Shown here: piece after piece, positions 62,080 to 64,000 of the stretch
How the letters are laid out: the number at the start of each line of letters is the position of its first letter
How positions within the stretch are numbered: position 1 is the stretch's first letter
Source: VXNF01 sp964291305
GTDB lineage: Bacteria; Actinomycetota; Acidimicrobiia; Acidimicrobiales; CATQHL01
DNA length: 64,000 nucleotides
Direction of reading: 5' to 3'
NCBI GenBank assembly: GCA_964291305.2
Contig: OZ219783.1
Span: 1,736,001-1,800,000, forward strand
The notes under the pieces: model-generated
Databases searched by the model: none
The model's input: the letters and a program-made list of their open reading frames with translations, nothing else
Told to the model about the DNA's origin: nothing
Position numbers and translations under genes: made by a program

Positions 62080-63003
62080 ATGCGCCGATTCTTGATCGAC
62101 ACCGACACGGCCTCCGACGACGCCGTAGCGCTGATAATGGCCCTGCGCTCCCCGGATGTGACCGTGGAGGCGCTAACGATCGTGGCGGGCAACGTACCGC
62201 TAGACCGCTGCGTCCAAAACGCCCTCTACACCGTCGAACTGTGCGGATCTTCGGTGCCGGTTCACGCCGGTCTAGCGCGGCCCATGTTCCGCGAGCTGGA
62301 GTCCGCCGAGATCGTGCACGGCGCCGACGGTTTCGGCGACATCGGGCTAGATCTCACCGGTCGCAGCGCCTCCGACGGCCACGCGGTAGATGTTCTGGTG
62401 GAGACCATCTGCGGGTCACCCGGCGAGATCACCCTGGTGACTCTGGGGCCGTTGTCCAACGTAGCCACCGCGCTGCTGCGCCAACCCGAACTGGCCCAAG
62501 CTGTGCAGCACTGCTACATCATGGGCGGCACCGGCCAGCTGCCCGGGAACATCACACCGGCGGCTGAGTTCAACATTCACGCCGACCCCGAGGCGGCCCT
62601 CATCGTCTTCGAGTCGGGCATGCCGATCACCATGGTGGGCTGGGACGTGTCCTGGAGTTGTGCATTCGTGGGCCCCGAGGGCCAGGCCCGGCTGCGGGAG
62701 ATCGGCACCCCCTACGCAGAGTTCACCTGCGACATTCAGCAGACCCTGGTTGAGTTCGTAGCAGAAATGACCGGCGAAAACGGCTTCGACCTGCCCGATC
62801 CGCTAGCAATGGCAGTAGCGCTGGATCCCACCATCGCCGAGACTTCCGACTTCTACGTAGAGGTCGTCTCCGGCGACGGCCCGTCTAGGGGTCAGACAAT
62901 CCTCGACCATCACGGCGTTACCGGCAAGCCAGCTAACGCCTCAGTGGTAACTCACGTTCCACCGGAGGCGTTCATGGCGTTACTCTGCGAGACTCTCAGC
63001 TGA
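62080..63003 (+). CDS. Inosine/uridine-preferring nucleoside hydrolase
   Basis: The calcium-binding N-terminus DTDTASDDAVALIMAL (DxDxxxDD) and VTLGPLSNVA, AEFNIHADPEAALIVF are hallmarks of the IU-nucleoside hydrolase fold. It splits nucleosides to base and ribose. 307 residues. It lies 25 bases after add, with gaggagc before the ATG. Confidence 0.93.
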   Translation: MRRFLIDTDTASDDAVALIMALRSPDVTVEALTIVAGNVPLDRCVQNALYTVELCGSSVPVHAGLARPMFRELESAEIVHGADGFGDIGLDLTGRSASDGHAVDVLVETICGSPGEITLVTLGPLSNVATALLRQPELAQAVQHCYIMGGTGQLPGNITPAAEFNIHADPEAALIVFESGMPITMVGWDVSWSCAFVGPEGQARLREIGTPYAEFTCDIQQTLVEFVAEMTGENGFDLPDPLAMAVALDPTIAETSDFYVEVVSGDGPSRGQTILDHHGVTGKPANASVVTHVPPEAFMALLCETLS

Positions 63004-63041
63004 AGATCTTTAGCTGAACACAACTCCAGGGATCCTCAGCG

Positions 63042-63986
63042 ATGCTCGGCTTCCTCGGCGACCTGCTGGAGGACGTGGTGGTTTATCGTCGAAGCGAAGT
63101 GAGGACCGACACCGACACGCCATGCATCATCCGACGCCGGCGAGGCGGCAGCGCGGCGAACGCGGCGGTGGCCGCCGCCGGCGTGCTCGGCTCTGGACTG
63201 GTGCGCTTCTACGGCAAGGTCGGCCAGGACGCCCTAGGGGATCGCCTGCTAGAGGAGTTGGCCGCCCAACGGGTGCAGCCCTGCGTGCGCCGCGGCGGCC
63301 GCAGTGGCACCGTGGTGGTACTCCTAGGCGACGGCGGCACGCGAACCATGCTCACCGACCGGGGTGCCTGCGCCGAACTAGACGACTTCGAGCCGTCATG
63401 GCCAAAAGACCTGGCAATCCTGCACGTGACGGGCTACGCCCTGCTGGAAGATCCTTACCGAGCGGCCGCGCTGGGCATGATCGACGCGGTCCGCCGCGAC
63501 GGTGGCACCGTGAGCGTGGACGCCTGCTCGGTGGGTGCCATCAGCGACGCCGGTATCGAGGCTTTCAGGGAAACGCTCGCCGCGGTAGCCCCCGACTTGC
63601 TGCTGTGCAACGCCAGCGAAGCCCGCCTGCTGCAAGCCACCGGCGGTTACCGCCAACTCGCCGATTTGGTAATCGTCAAGGACGGTGCCCGCCCCACGCG
63701 ACTTTACGGCGCTGGCCTCGATGACGAGACCATCGTGCCGCCACCTCTGGCTGAGGCCCCCGACACCACCGGCGCGGGTGACGCCTTCGCTGGCGGTCTG
63801 CTGGCCGCCCGACTGACCGGCAGCACCTGGTACGAGGCAACCGTTGCGGCCCAAGCGGTAGCTGCTGCCCATCTCGAGTCCCTAGCCCAGCTAGAGAGTG
63901 CAGACAGCGACAGTCCGACAAGGGTCACAGGCGAGGTGGGCTCAGAGCAAACAGCACCTCGAATGAACACGCGGAGAGAAACGTGA
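63042..63986 (+). CDS. PfkB-family sugar kinase
   Basis: RRRGGSAANAAVAAAGVLG near the N-terminus and DTTGAGDAFAGGLLAARL near residue 245 are the two PfkB signatures, the latter with the catalytic Asp. Substrate could be ribose freed by the hydrolase or another nucleoside or pseudouridine, as such kinases accompany these enzymes; motifs do not decide. Length 314. Last complete gene in the window. Confidence 0.88.
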   Translation: MLGFLGDLLEDVVVYRRSEVRTDTDTPCIIRRRRGGSAANAAVAAAGVLGSGLVRFYGKVGQDALGDRLLEELAAQRVQPCVRRGGRSGTVVVLLGDGGTRTMLTDRGACAELDDFEPSWPKDLAILHVTGYALLEDPYRAAALGMIDAVRRDGGTVSVDACSVGAISDAGIEAFRETLAAVAPDLLLCNASEARLLQATGGYRQLADLVIVKDGARPTRLYGAGLDDETIVPPPLAEAPDTTGAGDAFAGGLLAARLTGSTWYEATVAAQAVAAAHLESLAQLESADSDSPTRVTGEVGSEQTAPRMNTRRET

Positions 63987-64000
63987 ACTCAACTTGAAGA

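Overview
The window is high-GC bacterial chromosome from an actinobacterium. Supporting this are the actinobacterial-type small ribosomal protein bL37, a DUF4032 kinase-like gene, an Rpf-like transglycosylase, a ferrochelatase with C-terminal cysteines, an Asp23/Gls24 operon with AmaP-like partners, and frequent GTG/TTG starts. An acidimicrobial lineage is plausible but is only an inference. There is no rRNA or CRISPR array; one tRNA-Ala(CGC) is present.

Left end (1-10.4 kb) is the accessory region. A minus-strand lipoprotein gene starts at 2341 and runs off the left edge; its downstream part is built of 51-residue (153 bp) tandem repeats. Next to it lie the remains of a single large gene joining an N-terminal HSP90/sacsin-type GHKL ATPase to a C-terminal SF2 helicase. 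That gene is broken by a one-base frameshift near 5616 and by a 2,745 bp IS1595-family element (6219-8963) with perfect 25 bp terminal inverted repeats and an 8 bp target duplication. Besides its transposase, the element carries a restriction-modification pair: a beta-class DNA methyltransferase and an endonuclease that resembles SfiI. Removing the element and restoring one base gives one continuous frame of 1,489 codons. An orphan antitoxin-like gene follows.

10.7-13.4 kb: a coiled-coil membrane protein and an Asp23/Gls24 envelope-stress operon. 13.4-21.7 kb: a LacI regulator diverges from a TPP-dependent enzyme and a complete branched-chain-amino-acid-type ABC transporter (LivHMKGF). 21.7-31.7 kb: a second LacI regulator diverges from a maltodextrin-type ABC importer (SBP, MalF, MalG), two GH13 glucosidases and a DUF4032 gene. 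Both transporter blocks have palindromic operator candidates beside the regulator.

31.7-52.4 kb is housekeeping: tRNA-Ala, molybdenum cofactor genes (moaC, moaA, moeA), plsY, an FmdB-like zinc ribbon, an MTA phosphorylase, a SAF protein, uppP, a TldD/TldE pair, a flippase-like protein, a PAP2 enzyme, dxs, a NifU-like protein, a transglycosylase, hemH, ychF, bL37, a DCC protein and a ferritin-like diiron protein.

52.7-64 kb is a nucleoside uptake and salvage operon: a BMP-type binding lipoprotein with an internally duplicated ligand domain, a duplicated-cassette ATPase, two permeases, then cytidine deaminase, thymidine phosphorylase, adenosine deaminase, a nucleoside hydrolase and a PfkB sugar kinase. 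Several of these genes overlap by 4 bp. The likely logic is import of nucleosides, deamination, cleavage to base plus sugar (phosphate), and sugar phosphorylation.
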